A stretch of DNA of 13,612 nucleotides from Chloroflexota bacterium (GCA_023489135.1 JAMDCE010000621.1:1-13612); one strand, 5' to 3'. Positions 6,380-13,593 are shown, numbered from the stretch's first letter. The notes: generated from the sequence alone by a model not told the origin. Translations and numbers: made by a program.

Positions 6380-6796
6380 GTGACGAAATTCAAAGCGCTC
6401 GGCCAGCCGCCTGGCTCCCTCTGGCGCGAAGGTCGCGTAGAAAGAGGCCGGGGAAATCAAATGGGCTTCGGCATTTCCGTCCCACCGGTGTTCGTATTCC
6501 CGGTTCGGTTTCTTGCGATTGAGCGCCTGTTCCAGGCCACCTTAACTAAAGTCTTTGCGGCCATTCGTGACAGTCAGCGAATTGACCTCAAAGGCATCAC
6601 AAATGGCTTCATACGTCCAATGGAGACCGCCCTCCCTGCAATCCGATTTGAGCAGGATTCTGGCGCGGCGCAATTTGCGGGCAGGGGCATTGCCAGCGCA
6701 AACCAGTTTTTCCAGGTGCGATCGTTCTTCGGCGGTGAGCTTCACGAAATATTTCTGGTAATATTCACCTTTTCCTTGAGGGAGTTTCTTTCTCAA
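6380..6796 (-). pseudogene. IS630-type transposase remnant (copy B), truncated and frameshifted
   Basis: The minus strand encodes YFVKLTAEERSHLEKLVCAG, then NAPARKLRRARILLKSD and AICDAFEVNSLTVTNGRKDF, the N-terminal helix-turn-helix part of an IS630-family transposase, ending at a stop at 6542-6544. Immediately afterwards another frame continues with GLEQALNRKKPNREYEHRWD and GNAEAHLI, the expected next part of the family. So a frameshift or small deletion at about 6541 broke the gene. The similarity fades near 6380, after LAERFEF, well before the catalytic DDE region. The bases at about 6797-6843 may contain the old element end. It is inactive. Confidence 0.8.
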
Positions 6797-6859
6797 AATG
6801 CAAGTTCCGTGCCGACTCTGAATTTCAACTTTGACAGTCCACTAGGTTAGGAGCGGATT

Positions 6860-7462
6860 GTGGAAATCGCGGACATAATTGAAGTTAACGATCTCTTCAA
6901 AGACCTCTACCCCTACGTCGCCCGGCAGATTGCCAGAGAGTACGGTCGCCAGCGAGGTCTGGCCATCGAGGTTGGGCCGTATGGCCCCGGCATCTCTGTT
7001 GAATTGGCTAAGCTGCTGCCTGAATTGGACATCGTCGTAGGAGACGACCGGGCCGAAACCAACCAGTACATGCGCGAAGTGGTGGCTGAGTCTTCAGTCT
7101 CCGACCGGATCGACGTCCGCACCCTGGATAAGTTCAGCCTGCCCTTCCCCGACGGGTCCGTTGACCTAGTCGTCTGCCGGGGGGCTCTCTTTTTCTGGCA
7201 AAAGGTGCCAGAGATGCTGCGAGAGTTCCATCGCGTGGTTAGGCCAGCAGGGCTAGTCATGGCCGGAGGAGGTTTTGGCGCAGACACTCCAGACGAGTTA
7301 ATCGAGGGCATCCTCGAACGATCGCGCGAGTTGAACCGCCGCCTCTCCAAGAAAGTCCTCTCCGACGCTGAGATAGAAGCCATACTGGAGTTCGCCGGTT
7401 TGAAAGAACGGACCGTGATCGACCGCCGCCATGGCATCTGGTTAGTAATAAGAAAAGGCTAA
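6860..7462 (+). CDS. Class I SAM-dependent methyltransferase
   Basis: A 200-residue protein of the methyltransferase-11 type. Motif I is IEVGPYGPG (36-44), an acidic pair DD (62-63) ends the second strand at the place of the SAM-ribose ligand, and FPDGSVDLVVCRGAL (96-110) is the classical post-motif leading to the target-binding region; EMLREFHRVVRPAGLV (118-133) completes the pattern. The start is GTG with TTAGGAG upstream. The UbiD gene begins 27 bases downstream with its own GAGGAGG site, suggesting co-transcription and a shared pathway, perhaps on a small aromatic or quinone-like substrate. The substrate cannot be read from sequence. Confidence 0.88.
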   Translation: MEIADIIEVNDLFKDLYPYVARQIAREYGRQRGLAIEVGPYGPGISVELAKLLPELDIVVGDDRAETNQYMREVVAESSVSDRIDVRTLDKFSLPFPDGSVDLVVCRGALFFWQKVPEMLREFHRVVRPAGLVMAGGGFGADTPDELIEGILERSRELNRRLSKKVLSDAEIEAILEFAGLKERTVIDRRHGIWLVIRKG

Positions 7463-7488
7463 ACGCATTGGCCTGAGGAGGCTTCGAA

Positions 7489-9087
7489 GTGTCCAAGGTC
7501 GCCTACCGCGATCTCAGGGAATGGATCATCGAGCTGGACTCGGTGGGGTTGCTCGCCCGAGTCCAGAAGGAGGTAGACTGGGACTGTGAACTTGGCACCA
7601 TACTGCGCCGAACATGGGATGTCTACGGTGACGCCTCTCCGGCTTTGCTTTTCGAGAATATTGTCGACTACAAGCCGCCCGCGCCGAGCAGAGTCTTCGC
7701 TGGCGCCTTCCGCTCCTGGTACGCTATCGCGATGATGCTGGGCCTGGACCCGGACCGTACCAACTCGGCCGAAATGGTGGGCACTTTGCGCGACCGGATC
7801 AACAGGCGAGAGGCGCACCTTCCACCCAGGATAGTCGAGGCTGGGCCCGTCAAAGACAATATCCTGACGGGCAAACAGATCGATCTACTCAGATTCCCCA
7901 TCCCGCGCTGGAACCCCCGCGACGGGGGGCGCTTCATTACTATGCCTCTGGTGATGACCAAAGACCCGGAAGAAGCCTGGGTGAACGTGGGAACCTACCG
8001 CATTATGGTGCTGGATCGTGACGAATGCGCTATCCAGATCAACCCCGCGCACCAGCACATCGGAGGCCACTACCATAAGTATATTCAGCGGAAGGAGCAA
8101 ATGGAGGCGGCGGTAGTGATCGGCTGTGAGCCGGCTCTCACCTATATGTCCGCCTGCGCCACAGCTATGCCTCTGCCAGAGATGGACATCGCCGGCGCGA
8201 TTCGTGGCGAGCCGCTGGAAGTGGTGCCGGCGGAGACAGTGGACCTCCTGGTGCCGGCCTACGCCGAAATCGTGCTCGAAGGAACAATCGATCCATCTGA
8301 GAGAAAGGTGGACGGCGCCTGCGGGGAAGTCTCCGGTTACTATGGGAACACTCCGATGCCCAAACCTGTGTTCAGGGTTAACGCCATAACCTACCGGAAT
8401 GATCCGATCTTTCATGGCTCGTTGGAGGGGCATCCGGTGGATGAAGACCACGCCCTGGCCTCCCTCGCACTTTCGGCCTACGTCTGGGACATTTTGGAGA
8501 TGGCCGGGGTGAGGGGCATTCGGGAGGTGGCCATGCCGCTCGACGCTTGCGGTGGCTTCGGCCACGCCGTGATCTCCGTCAAGCCAATGATGCACGGACA
8601 CGCCGACACCATCGCCAGCGTCATCTGGGGCTCCAAGATGGCGGCGTGGTGCTTCAAGCACATTATCGTGGTCGACGAGGACATCGATCCCTGGAATACG
8701 GAGCAGGTCAACTGGTCGGTGGCCTGGCGCGTGAGAGCTGGGGAAGACGTAAAGATCTGGAAAAATCACCGGGGCTCACCTCTCGATCCTCGCATCCCTC
8801 CAGAGGAGAAGGGTTTCCAGGACCGCATGCTCATCGATGCTACCCGTCCGTTCCACTGGGCTCCTCGCTCGATCTGGGGCGCAGAGGGAGTCGACAAAGG
8901 GCCGCCGCTGCGTTTCCCTCCCAGCACCAGGCCGGCGGGGCAAGTCGCTTTGAAAGTCAACGAGAATTGGGAGGACTACGGGATCAAACCATCCCGACGC
9001 TTCATTGGGAAACCGGAGGGAATGATGAAGAAGTGGTGGGACCCGGAAAGCATCCGGCGGGCTACAGAACTGGAAGAGGCTCCGTAG
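7489..9087 (+). CDS. UbiD-family prenylated-FMN-dependent decarboxylase
   Basis: A 532-residue UbiD-family enzyme, which reversibly (de)carboxylates aromatic or alpha,beta-unsaturated acids with prenylated FMN, Mn and K. Compared from memory with Aspergillus Fdc1, NVGTYR (166-171) holds the Asn and Arg ligands. A His in NPAHQHIGG (188 or 190) and E241 fit the metal ligands. GEVSGYYG (279-286) carries the catalytic Glu as E280. The other Glu of the Glu-Arg-Glu network appears as Asp275. IIVVDEDIDPWN (392-403) is also typical. The start is GTG with GAGGAGG upstream. No UbiX flavin prenyltransferase gene is nearby, so the cofactor must come from elsewhere. Substrate is unknown: menaquinone side path, aromatic degradation or heteroaromatic acids are options. 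Confidence 0.92.
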   Translation: MSKVAYRDLREWIIELDSVGLLARVQKEVDWDCELGTILRRTWDVYGDASPALLFENIVDYKPPAPSRVFAGAFRSWYAIAMMLGLDPDRTNSAEMVGTLRDRINRREAHLPPRIVEAGPVKDNILTGKQIDLLRFPIPRWNPRDGGRFITMPLVMTKDPEEAWVNVGTYRIMVLDRDECAIQINPAHQHIGGHYHKYIQRKEQMEAAVVIGCEPALTYMSACATAMPLPEMDIAGAIRGEPLEVVPAETVDLLVPAYAEIVLEGTIDPSERKVDGACGEVSGYYGNTPMPKPVFRVNAITYRNDPIFHGSLEGHPVDEDHALASLALSAYVWDILEMAGVRGIREVAMPLDACGGFGHAVISVKPMMHGHADTIASVIWGSKMAAWCFKHIIVVDEDIDPWNTEQVNWSVAWRVRAGEDVKIWKNHRGSPLDPRIPPEEKGFQDRMLIDATRPFHWAPRSIWGAEGVDKGPPLRFPPSTRPAGQVALKVNENWEDYGIKPSRRFIGKPEGMMKKWWDPESIRRATELEEAP

Positions 9088-9117
9088 CTCTGTCTCGTCA
9101 GACTCTCAATATAAAAG

Positions 9118-9148
9118 TTCGACCCCCTGTGGCGTCGAGGGGGTCGAA
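9118..9148. terminator. Strong hairpin between UbiD and the minus-strand peptide
   Basis: TTCGACCCCCT (9118-9128) and AGGGGGTCGAA (9138-9148) form a perfect 11-bp GC-rich stem with a 9-base loop. It begins 30 bases after the UbiD stop. The U-rich tail is on the minus-strand side (CTTTTATATT, about 9117-9108), so it would act best as a terminator for minus-strand transcription, though it could serve both strands. Confidence 0.6.
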
Positions 9149-9180
9149 GACTGAGGACTCATGGCTTGCCAAGATATTTG

Positions 9181-9252
9181 CTACCATAATCCCAAAAGCC
9201 AGAATGCTGAAAGGGCTCCTATCAGAGCTACGGTTCTAATCATCCAGATCAT
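9181..9252 (-). CDS. Possible 23-residue membrane peptide
   Basis: An ATG at 9252 opens a 23-residue peptide, MIWMIRTVALIGALSAFWLL followed by GLW, that could span a membrane once. AGGAGGTGGAG (9271-9261) lies upstream, with GGAG 8 bases from the ATG. A TTGACA box (9335-9330) and a weak GGTAAT -10 (9310-9305, 19-base spacer) could promote it, and the 9118-9148 hairpin with a U-tail follows the stop by 32 bases. The frame is open further upstream to a GTG at 9363 (60 residues), but that start lacks a clear ribosome binding site. Promoter, site, frame and terminator agree, but such a short frame can arise by chance. No family recognised. Confidence 0.3.
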   Translation of the reverse strand: MIWMIRTVALIGALSAFWLLGLW

Positions 9253-9363
9253 GGCTTCTACTCCACCTCCTCGTGTAGTAGTTGACGGCTGAGATGCGAC
9301 AACTATTACCGACCGTTTACCACTTTCCCTGTCAAATGGGGTGATCGACAGCGTCGTCGTCAC

Positions 9364-9742
9364 CTGGTCGGCTTAATGGCAAGAACCGTGCCAGGATTCA
9401 TAGGTCGGCGGTCAGGCAGTGTCCGAAATAGCGCTCACTTTTCTGAATCCTTCCTCCCCTCGTCGGAAGGGAGCGCGAGAAAAACCACGGTGCTTCCGTG
9501 AGCCTCCGGTCACCGGCACGAATGATGGGTTAAGTGCCACTTAGCTAACGCTAGATGAGGAATACTCTGTGCATGTCTCGAAGAGGGAAAGAAAGGCGAA
9601 GCACTCGCCAGTCTCTTCTTTGCCATCTGGCAGACGGACAAAGGCACGACTTGTCTTCACCACTCTCGGAAGACAAGCGATCGAAGAGAAGCATTGGTCA
9701 AGTCAAGTGAGAAGCTGAAAGCTGGCGGCTGATGGGCAATAG
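9364..9742. other. Gene-free interval with small hairpins
   Basis: No convincing coding frame. It contains CACGGTGCTTCCGTG (9488-9502), a small hairpin, and a perfect 9-bp stem CTTGTCTTC/GAAGACAAG (9650-9658 with 9669-9677). Near the end (about 9712-9735) is a degenerate GCTGAAAGCTGGCGGCTGAT stretch of the GCTGA-rich type. No U-run follows the stem, and no RNA family was recognised. Confidence 0.5.
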
Positions 9743-10060
9743 CTAATTCGCGCCGCTGGGGTTGGCGACGGTATGCTGACCGAGGAAATCTCGCTTGAGC
9801 GTTTCGTACTCGGCGAAGAAGACATCGGTAGGATTCTGCCCATAGGCTTTCTCGAACTCGGGATAACGGAGCTCGTACTCCCGCAGCTCGTTCCAGGCCT
9901 CGTCTTCTTCTTCTTTGGTCAAAAGCCGCTGGTCTCGGGTCACCCGGCTGAAGTACTTCGTCATAATGATGCGTAAGACGCGGTTCGCATTGTTCAGATT
10001 GGTGACATTCTTCTTCAGCGGCGGGCCGAAACCCGGCTCAGCATCCTTAATTCTACTCAT
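9743..10060 (-). CDS. Conserved-looking hypothetical protein, 105 residues
   Basis: Not recognised. The protein is soluble and highly charged, with a likely helical middle part (KEEEDEAWNELREYELRYPE, about 49-68) rich in Glu, Arg and aromatic residues, and no membrane segment or signal peptide. The ATG is preceded by CCGGAAG, a weak site. It follows the PHP gene on the same strand by 84 bases and has its own good promoter (10120-10148) overlapping the PHP stop codon, so it can be expressed separately from the upstream genes. Coding is supported by the promoter, the position in a gene run and the biased composition; function unknown. Confidence 0.7.
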   Translation of the reverse strand: MSRIKDAEPGFGPPLKKNVTNLNNANRVLRIIMTKYFSRVTRDQRLLTKEEEDEAWNELREYELRYPEFEKAYGQNPTDVFFAEYETLKRDFLGQHTVANPSGAN

Positions 10061-10119
10061 AACTTCCGGAGGCTCGAACTATTGTTGCTATGTGGCTTAG
10101 ATAGCCCTTGCTAGTAGTC

Positions 10120-10148
10120 ATAATAGCAGTCATTCTCTGCAGTGTCAA
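10120..10148 (-). promoter_or_regulatory. Promoter for the 105-residue gene
   Basis: Minus-strand TTGACA (10148-10143), a 17-base spacer and TATTAT (10125-10120). The -35 box overlaps the end of the PHP gene; transcription would start near 10113, about 50 bases before the ATG. Confidence 0.7.
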
Positions 10149-10885
10149 GAGGTACCCCTAGCCCCACGAGAAGCCCACCAACGCAAGACCTTGCGGGACG
10201 GGTGATCGATCATCGCTCTATACTGCTGGCGACAACGGTCGGCTATAGAGATTGGAGCGCCCCGTGGTCCCCACGAGGCCCCAGTACGCCTGTTCTGAAA
10301 AGCGTCTTTCAAATCCGCGAGGGAATTGCCCGGGAAATGAACGATCACTTTGTAGAGTTCCTGAAGGTAATGAGCATCTCCTCCACCACTCTCGGCCAGA
10401 GAATGGATCTCGCAGAATTCCTTCAGGCCGGCCACAGAACCGGAGATACATGGGCTATAGACCTCCAAGCCGGCAATGGGGACTTTGCCCAGAAGCGGTT
10501 CCAAACGTTTTCGCCCCAATCCGACCCAGAACACATCCACATGGGGCACGACAACCAGCCCACCGGCGGCAAGAACCTCCTGGATCGTTGAAACAAGAGG
10601 TTGCTGAGATTTAAAAGGCCTGTCGGGATAGGGTGGCTCGAAGAAGAAGGCGAGGAGATGTTTGAAGCGCCAAGACGTTATCTCCGTCCCCCAAAGGACC
10701 TGAAGGCGACATCCTGGATTTCGCCTTTGCCAATCGACCGCTTCAGCATACGCACCGATTTCGTCGTGATCGGTAAACGAGATGACATCTACGTCACTTC
10801 CACGTTCAACTTCATCCATAATCTCAGCAACGCTGGCCATCCCATCACTGTGCGTGGTGTGAACGTGGAGAATCGCCTTTCCCAT
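10145..10885 (-). CDS. PHP-domain metal-dependent hydrolase
   Basis: A 246-residue protein of the PHP family (polymerase and histidinol phosphatase fold), which uses two or three metals to cleave phosphoesters. From the ATG at 10885 the metal-binding motifs are HVHTTHSDG (7-15), FTDHDEIG (37-44), GTEIT (66-70), PHVD (114-117) and GGDAH (168-172). It is a stand-alone PHP protein like the YciV/TrpH-type phosphoesterases, which act on small nucleotides or 5' ends of RNA; the substrate here is unknown. The TGA of the DUF3800 gene is 2 bases upstream, so translation is probably coupled; a TTG at 10891 overlapping that stop is an alternative start. No clear ribosome binding site is visible. Confidence 0.9.
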   Translation of the reverse strand: MGKAILHVHTTHSDGMASVAEIMDEVERGSDVDVISFTDHDEIGAYAEAVDWQRRNPGCRLQVLWGTEITSWRFKHLLAFFFEPPYPDRPFKSQQPLVSTIQEVLAAGGLVVVPHVDVFWVGLGRKRLEPLLGKVPIAGLEVYSPCISGSVAGLKEFCEIHSLAESGGGDAHYLQELYKVIVHFPGNSLADLKDAFQNRRTGASWGPRGAPISIADRCRQQYRAMIDHPSRKVLRWWASRGARGTS

Positions 10886-10887
10886 AG

Positions 10888-11640
10888 TCAATCAACGTAG
10901 TTTAGCTCTGTCTTGGGCAGAACCCTCAATCCGTATTTACCTTTTCGACCATAGCGGCCCCCAAAGAGCTTACCCTTCACTACATCGAAAAGGCCGTCGC
11001 TTCCATCCAAAGTACTCACGTGACGCGCGATGATGTAGGCAATCAACTCGGAAATCTGAAGCCCCGCCAGGTTCTCTTCCTTCATCGAAAAAGTGAGACC
11101 TCTGATGCCCATGAATTCCCAGTCCATTCTCCGATCCGTGCCCTGCGTCGTCACTCGCTGGTATTCGCTCTCCAGAAGTCCATCCAACTCTCCTCCCCGT
11201 GACAACGCCTTCATCTTCGCAACGTCTGGATTCGGCTTGATGAACTGACAGAAGCGCTCCATCACGATCGGAAGAGTATGCCAGTAGAGGTTATGCTCCT
11301 CCAGCCGGCGCCTATACCTCTCGGTCCGTATTGCCACCGCCGTCACGGTCATGCTTAGCCTCGACATAAGGGAAGGAAGATCAACCTCGGCTCCTTCCGA
11401 ACCGGCCGCTCCAGCCGTTGTGACCAGCCCCTCTCGATTCCCGGTTAGCTGAGTCAGATCTGGTACCGCCTCTTGGTCCCCGAAGAATCTAGCCGTAAGC
11501 CTATTCAGGGCCGGCTCGACTTGCCGTTGAAGGGTAGTATCGTCAATGATGCAACCGGACAGACAGAACACTGGGTTTGGGTCGCAATTGGAATCGGATG
11601 CAGAGAAGCTGCTTTCACCTAAGTAGAGGACTTGGGCCAT
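10888..11640 (-). CDS. DUF3800-like protein
   Basis: A 250-residue protein resembling DUF3800, a family with an RNase H-like fold often found near mobile elements and phage or defence genes. The N-terminus VLYLGESSFSASDSN...PVFCLSGCIIDD follows the family pattern DESG...F.L.G, and the C-terminal GLQISELIAYIIARHV (190-205) matches LQxADxxAY. The first acidic residue of the DESG motif is Gly (GESS, 8-11) and the ADL position is SEL, so only one of the usual acids remains in each place. A nuclease role is possible but unproven. The ATG has AGGA about 5 bases upstream. It lies 19 bases after the membrane protein gene and nearly overlaps the PHP gene. Confidence 0.72.
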   Translation of the reverse strand: MAQVLYLGESSFSASDSNCDPNPVFCLSGCIIDDTTLQRQVEPALNRLTARFFGDQEAVPDLTQLTGNREGLVTTAGAAGSEGAEVDLPSLMSRLSMTVTAVAIRTERYRRRLEEHNLYWHTLPIVMERFCQFIKPNPDVAKMKALSRGGELDGLLESEYQRVTTQGTDRRMDWEFMGIRGLTFSMKEENLAGLQISELIAYIIARHVSTLDGSDGLFDVVKGKLFGGRYGRKGKYGLRVLPKTELNYVD

Positions 11641-11659
11641 AATGTCCTGCCTCGCTCCT

Positions 11660-11908
11660 TCATTTCACCAATTTGAATACCCTGATGTGGGCAAGGACCA
11701 TCGCGCCGATTACCCCACCGAAAAGTGGGAACACCACGATGAATCCCATCGCTGCGCCCTGGTAATCGCCGTTGACTTGGGCGTAAAAAAGGGAAATGAG
11801 CCCCCAAATCACCGCGCTAGCGACGAGGGACCATTTCCAAACAGAACGTTTTATTCTCGATTGTCGTCGACGATCCACTGCAATATATCCTTTCCAGCTC
11901 ATCAACAT
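11660..11908 (-). CDS. Small two-helix membrane protein
   Basis: An 82-residue protein, family not recognised. A basic N-terminal segment (DRRRQSRIKR, 12-21) precedes two predicted membrane helices (about 25-44 and 52-75), separated by a short polar loop with NGDYQG. By the positive-inside rule both ends should face the cytoplasm. It is first in the minus-strand gene run, under a good promoter at 11959-11988. The start may be ATG 11908 or the ATG two codons later; neither has a strong ribosome binding site. It could anchor or regulate the downstream DUF3800-PHP products, or be an unrelated small membrane protein. Confidence 0.65.
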   Translation of the reverse strand: MLMSWKGYIAVDRRRQSRIKRSVWKWSLVASAVIWGLISLFYAQVNGDYQGAAMGFIVVFPLFGGVIGAMVLAHIRVFKLVK

Positions 11909-11958
11909 CAGTTATGGACAGCCTTCTCACGCGGAACCAAGCGTCGCTGCGAGGGTAT

Positions 11959-11988
11959 ATTATATTCCTGCAGCGCCTGCTTTTGCAA
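11959..11988 (-). promoter_or_regulatory. Promoter of the membrane-DUF3800-PHP gene run
   Basis: Minus-strand TATAAT (11964-11959) with TTGCAA (11988-11983) at an 18-base spacing. The predicted start near 11952 leaves a leader of about 44 bases before the 82-residue gene. Confidence 0.55.
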
Positions 11989-12001
11989 TAGCGGGAAGTG
12001 C

Positions 12002-12163
12002 ACGCGGAGACGCGGAGGGAATAGGGTTTGTGGGATAAGGATTAGGGGGTGAGGAGCTACCAGCATTCAGCGGTCAGTAAATAGTCCAGACGCCGCGGCC
12101 GAAAACTGATCTCTGACTACTTCAACAACTCCTGACCTCTAGACTCCGCGTCCTCCGTCTCTC
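12002..12163. repeat. Octamer repeat with inverted copy
   Basis: ACGCGGAG occurs twice in tandem at 12002-12017, and its reverse complement CTCCGCGT at 12144-12151 is followed by a degenerate copy CCTCCGTCTCTC. Such CTCCGCGTCTCCGCGTG-like motifs recur between genes in many bacterial genomes; a small non-autonomous element is possible, but its ends are not defined. Confidence 0.45.
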
Positions 12164-12188
12164 AGAGGTTGTGATTTTATTCGGAACC

Positions 12189-12233
12189 GAGCATGCCGTA
12201 CCGCTACATGTAGTGCTGCCATAGTGCATGCTC
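12189..12233. repeat. Nested inverted repeat
   Basis: GAGCATGC (12189-12196) pairs with GCATGCTC (12226-12233); between them the palindrome CTACATGTAG (12204-12213), extended by a G-U and a C-G pair, forms an inner hairpin. It could be a small structured RNA, a protein-binding palindrome or a relic of a mobile element. No U-run on either side. Confidence 0.4.
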
Positions 12234-12324
12234 ACAAGATGTTGTGCCCCGCAACTGCACGGAATCGATTTGTTCACAAGCTCTCAGTGGTGAATCGATA
12301 ATCCCCGTGGCGTCCATAGGAGAA

Positions 12325-13347
12325 CTACGTCGCCGTGGCCAAAGTCTGGAAGACGTGCAGAGATTCTTCAAGGTTTTGCGGATCAAGGTCTCGCACGACA
12401 AACACAATCCGGCTTCTCTGATCATTGTCAGGCCACGCCTTCAGATGCCTCGGGGCGTGGATAACGTGCTGGACACCTTGAACCAGCAGTGGCCCGCGCC
12501 CATCGCCCAGGTTCAAGAGGCCTTTGACCCGGAGAATACGCTGGCCGTGGCGATGCAGCAAGAAGGTCAACCAGATCCCGAACATCTGCCAGTTCAACGG
12601 TTTTTCCGCGATGATGCAATGTGACGACACCCTGATGCCCTCAGTGTGGCTGCCCATTTGACCGGTCATTCGGCCAACCTTCGACTCTATCTCTCTGAGT
12701 CGACCTATTTCGTCGAGATCGCCACGTTGTATGTCCGACCTAAGCAGAGGATCGAAGTCCACGATGCCAAAGGGGCTGTCGACGATGGAGGCCATAGGGT
12801 TGGCGTTCTGCAACTCAGCCTTGAGTTCTTGAGTCGCCTCCTCTGATGTCAGGTCCTCTTTCGTGACCAGGATGAAGTCAGAGGCGGCGATCTGTCTGAC
12901 CGATTCGACGTACGTGGCGAGATTCTCCTTACCGTTTGGCGCGTCGACCGTCGTGATCACCCGTTCAAGTTGGAAATGGTACCGCAGGACCGGTTCTGAC
13001 AGCACCGTCTGCATGATGGGCACAGGATCGGCCAGCCCGGTGGTCTCGACCACGACCCTCTGAAATCGGGGAATCTCGCCCTTCTCCCGCTTGCTAAATA
13101 GGTCTCTGATGGCCTCGTTCAGATCCCCCCTCATGCTGCAGCAAACGCAGCCACTGTTGAGAAGCACCGTTCGTTCATCGGTCTTCCGAACCAGGAAATG
13201 ATCCAGACCGATCTCACCGAACTCATTGACAATTACCGCGGTCTCTCCCGTCTGGGGATGGAGAAGCAGGTTCTTGATCAAGGTGGTCTTGCCACTACCC
13301 AAGAAACCGGTGACGACAATCACCGGGATTTTCTTTTCGTTCACCAT
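12325..13347 (-). CDS. CobW/P47K family GTPase (metal chaperone type)
   Basis: A G3E-family P-loop GTPase of the CobW/COG0523 group; members deliver or allocate Zn, Co or other metals to target proteins in the cytosol. The 340 residues show Walker A GFLGSGKTT (14-22), NEFGE (41-45), the metal-binding GCVCC motif (66-70, CxCC with C67, C69, C70), ETTGLADP (101-108), TKED as guanine-specificity motif (162-165), and a C-terminal CobW_C domain (about 235-335). The subgroup, and so the metal, cannot be decided from sequence alone. The start is ATG with only GAGAG upstream; the preceding small gene ends 12 bases before it, so coupling is likely. No nearby metalloenzyme target is visible. Confidence 0.92.
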   Translation of the reverse strand: MVNEKKIPVIVVTGFLGSGKTTLIKNLLLHPQTGETAVIVNEFGEIGLDHFLVRKTDERTVLLNSGCVCCSMRGDLNEAIRDLFSKREKGEIPRFQRVVVETTGLADPVPIMQTVLSEPVLRYHFQLERVITTVDAPNGKENLATYVESVRQIAASDFILVTKEDLTSEEATQELKAELQNANPMASIVDSPFGIVDFDPLLRSDIQRGDLDEIGRLREIESKVGRMTGQMGSHTEGIRVSSHCIIAEKPLNWQMFGIWLTFLLHRHGQRILRVKGLLNLGDGRGPLLVQGVQHVIHAPRHLKAWPDNDQRSRIVFVVRDLDPQNLEESLHVFQTLATAT

Positions 13348-13359
13348 CGTTAAATACTC

Positions 13360-13593
13360 TCAGTTTCGAATAGCACGCCTGAGAGACTCCAAGTAACTCG
13401 GATCCAGCGGATCGATGGGTCGGCCCAGCATCTTCTCAGCCGAGAGCCAGAGACCGGCCAGGTCAGGCGCGATCGCCTGGTTTCCCTTCTTATCCAGCAA
13501 GAGGTAGTTGCTACCCTCCCAGTCCTGCAGCTTCAAGCCAAGCTGGCCCAGGAGAAGATTGAAAAGCCGGACCCGCTGCGCACGATCACGCAT
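13360..13593 (-). CDS. Small hypothetical protein, possibly truncated by the window
   Basis: Not recognised. From the ATG at 13593 it gives 77 residues, soluble, without cysteines or membrane segments: RAQRVRLFNLLLGQLGLKLQ (4-23), a DKKGNQ turn and a Pro/Leu-rich C-terminus (MLGRPIDPLDPSYLESLRRA). The frame stays open upstream to the window edge, and no clear ribosome binding site precedes the ATG, so the true protein may be longer. It ends 12 bases before the CobW-type gene and is probably in the same transcript. Confidence 0.6.
   Translation of the reverse strand: MRDRAQRVRLFNLLLGQLGLKLQDWEGSNYLLLDKKGNQAIAPDLAGLWLSAEKMLGRPIDPLDPSYLESLRRAIRN

Larger units (their letters stand above)
11989..12324. 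other. Gene-free interval with repeats and hairpins
   Basis: No coding frame supported. From left to right it holds a tandem octamer ACGCGGAG (12002-12017), a GCTGA-type degenerate stretch (12055-12077, minus strand), an inverted copy CTCCGCGT (12144-12151), a nested hairpin (12189-12233), a small CACAA/TTGTG hairpin (12233-12246), and two direct GAATCGAT octamers. It is downstream of the CobW gene and upstream of the membrane-protein promoter. No convincing intrinsic terminator for CobW was found. Confidence 0.55.

Noticed and set aside
6831..6836. TTGACA as -35 of the methyltransferase gene
   Set aside because: The -10 would fall on the ribosome binding site and start codon at 6854-6860 and has no match; the box may instead belong to the IS remnant end.
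7885..8769. Long minus-strand open frame of about 294 codons
   Set aside because: Antisense to the UbiD-family gene, whose frame has clear catalytic motifs; no ribosome binding site or recognisable domain.
8547..9239. Plus-strand frame of about 230 codons across the UbiD 3' end
   Set aside because: Mostly an out-of-frame reading of the UbiD gene, then continuing across the terminator-like hairpin; composition is not protein-like.
11909..12324. CRISPR-like or tRNA-like structure in the repeat-rich interval
   Set aside because: Repeats are too few and not evenly spaced for CRISPR, and the hairpins do not form a cloverleaf.
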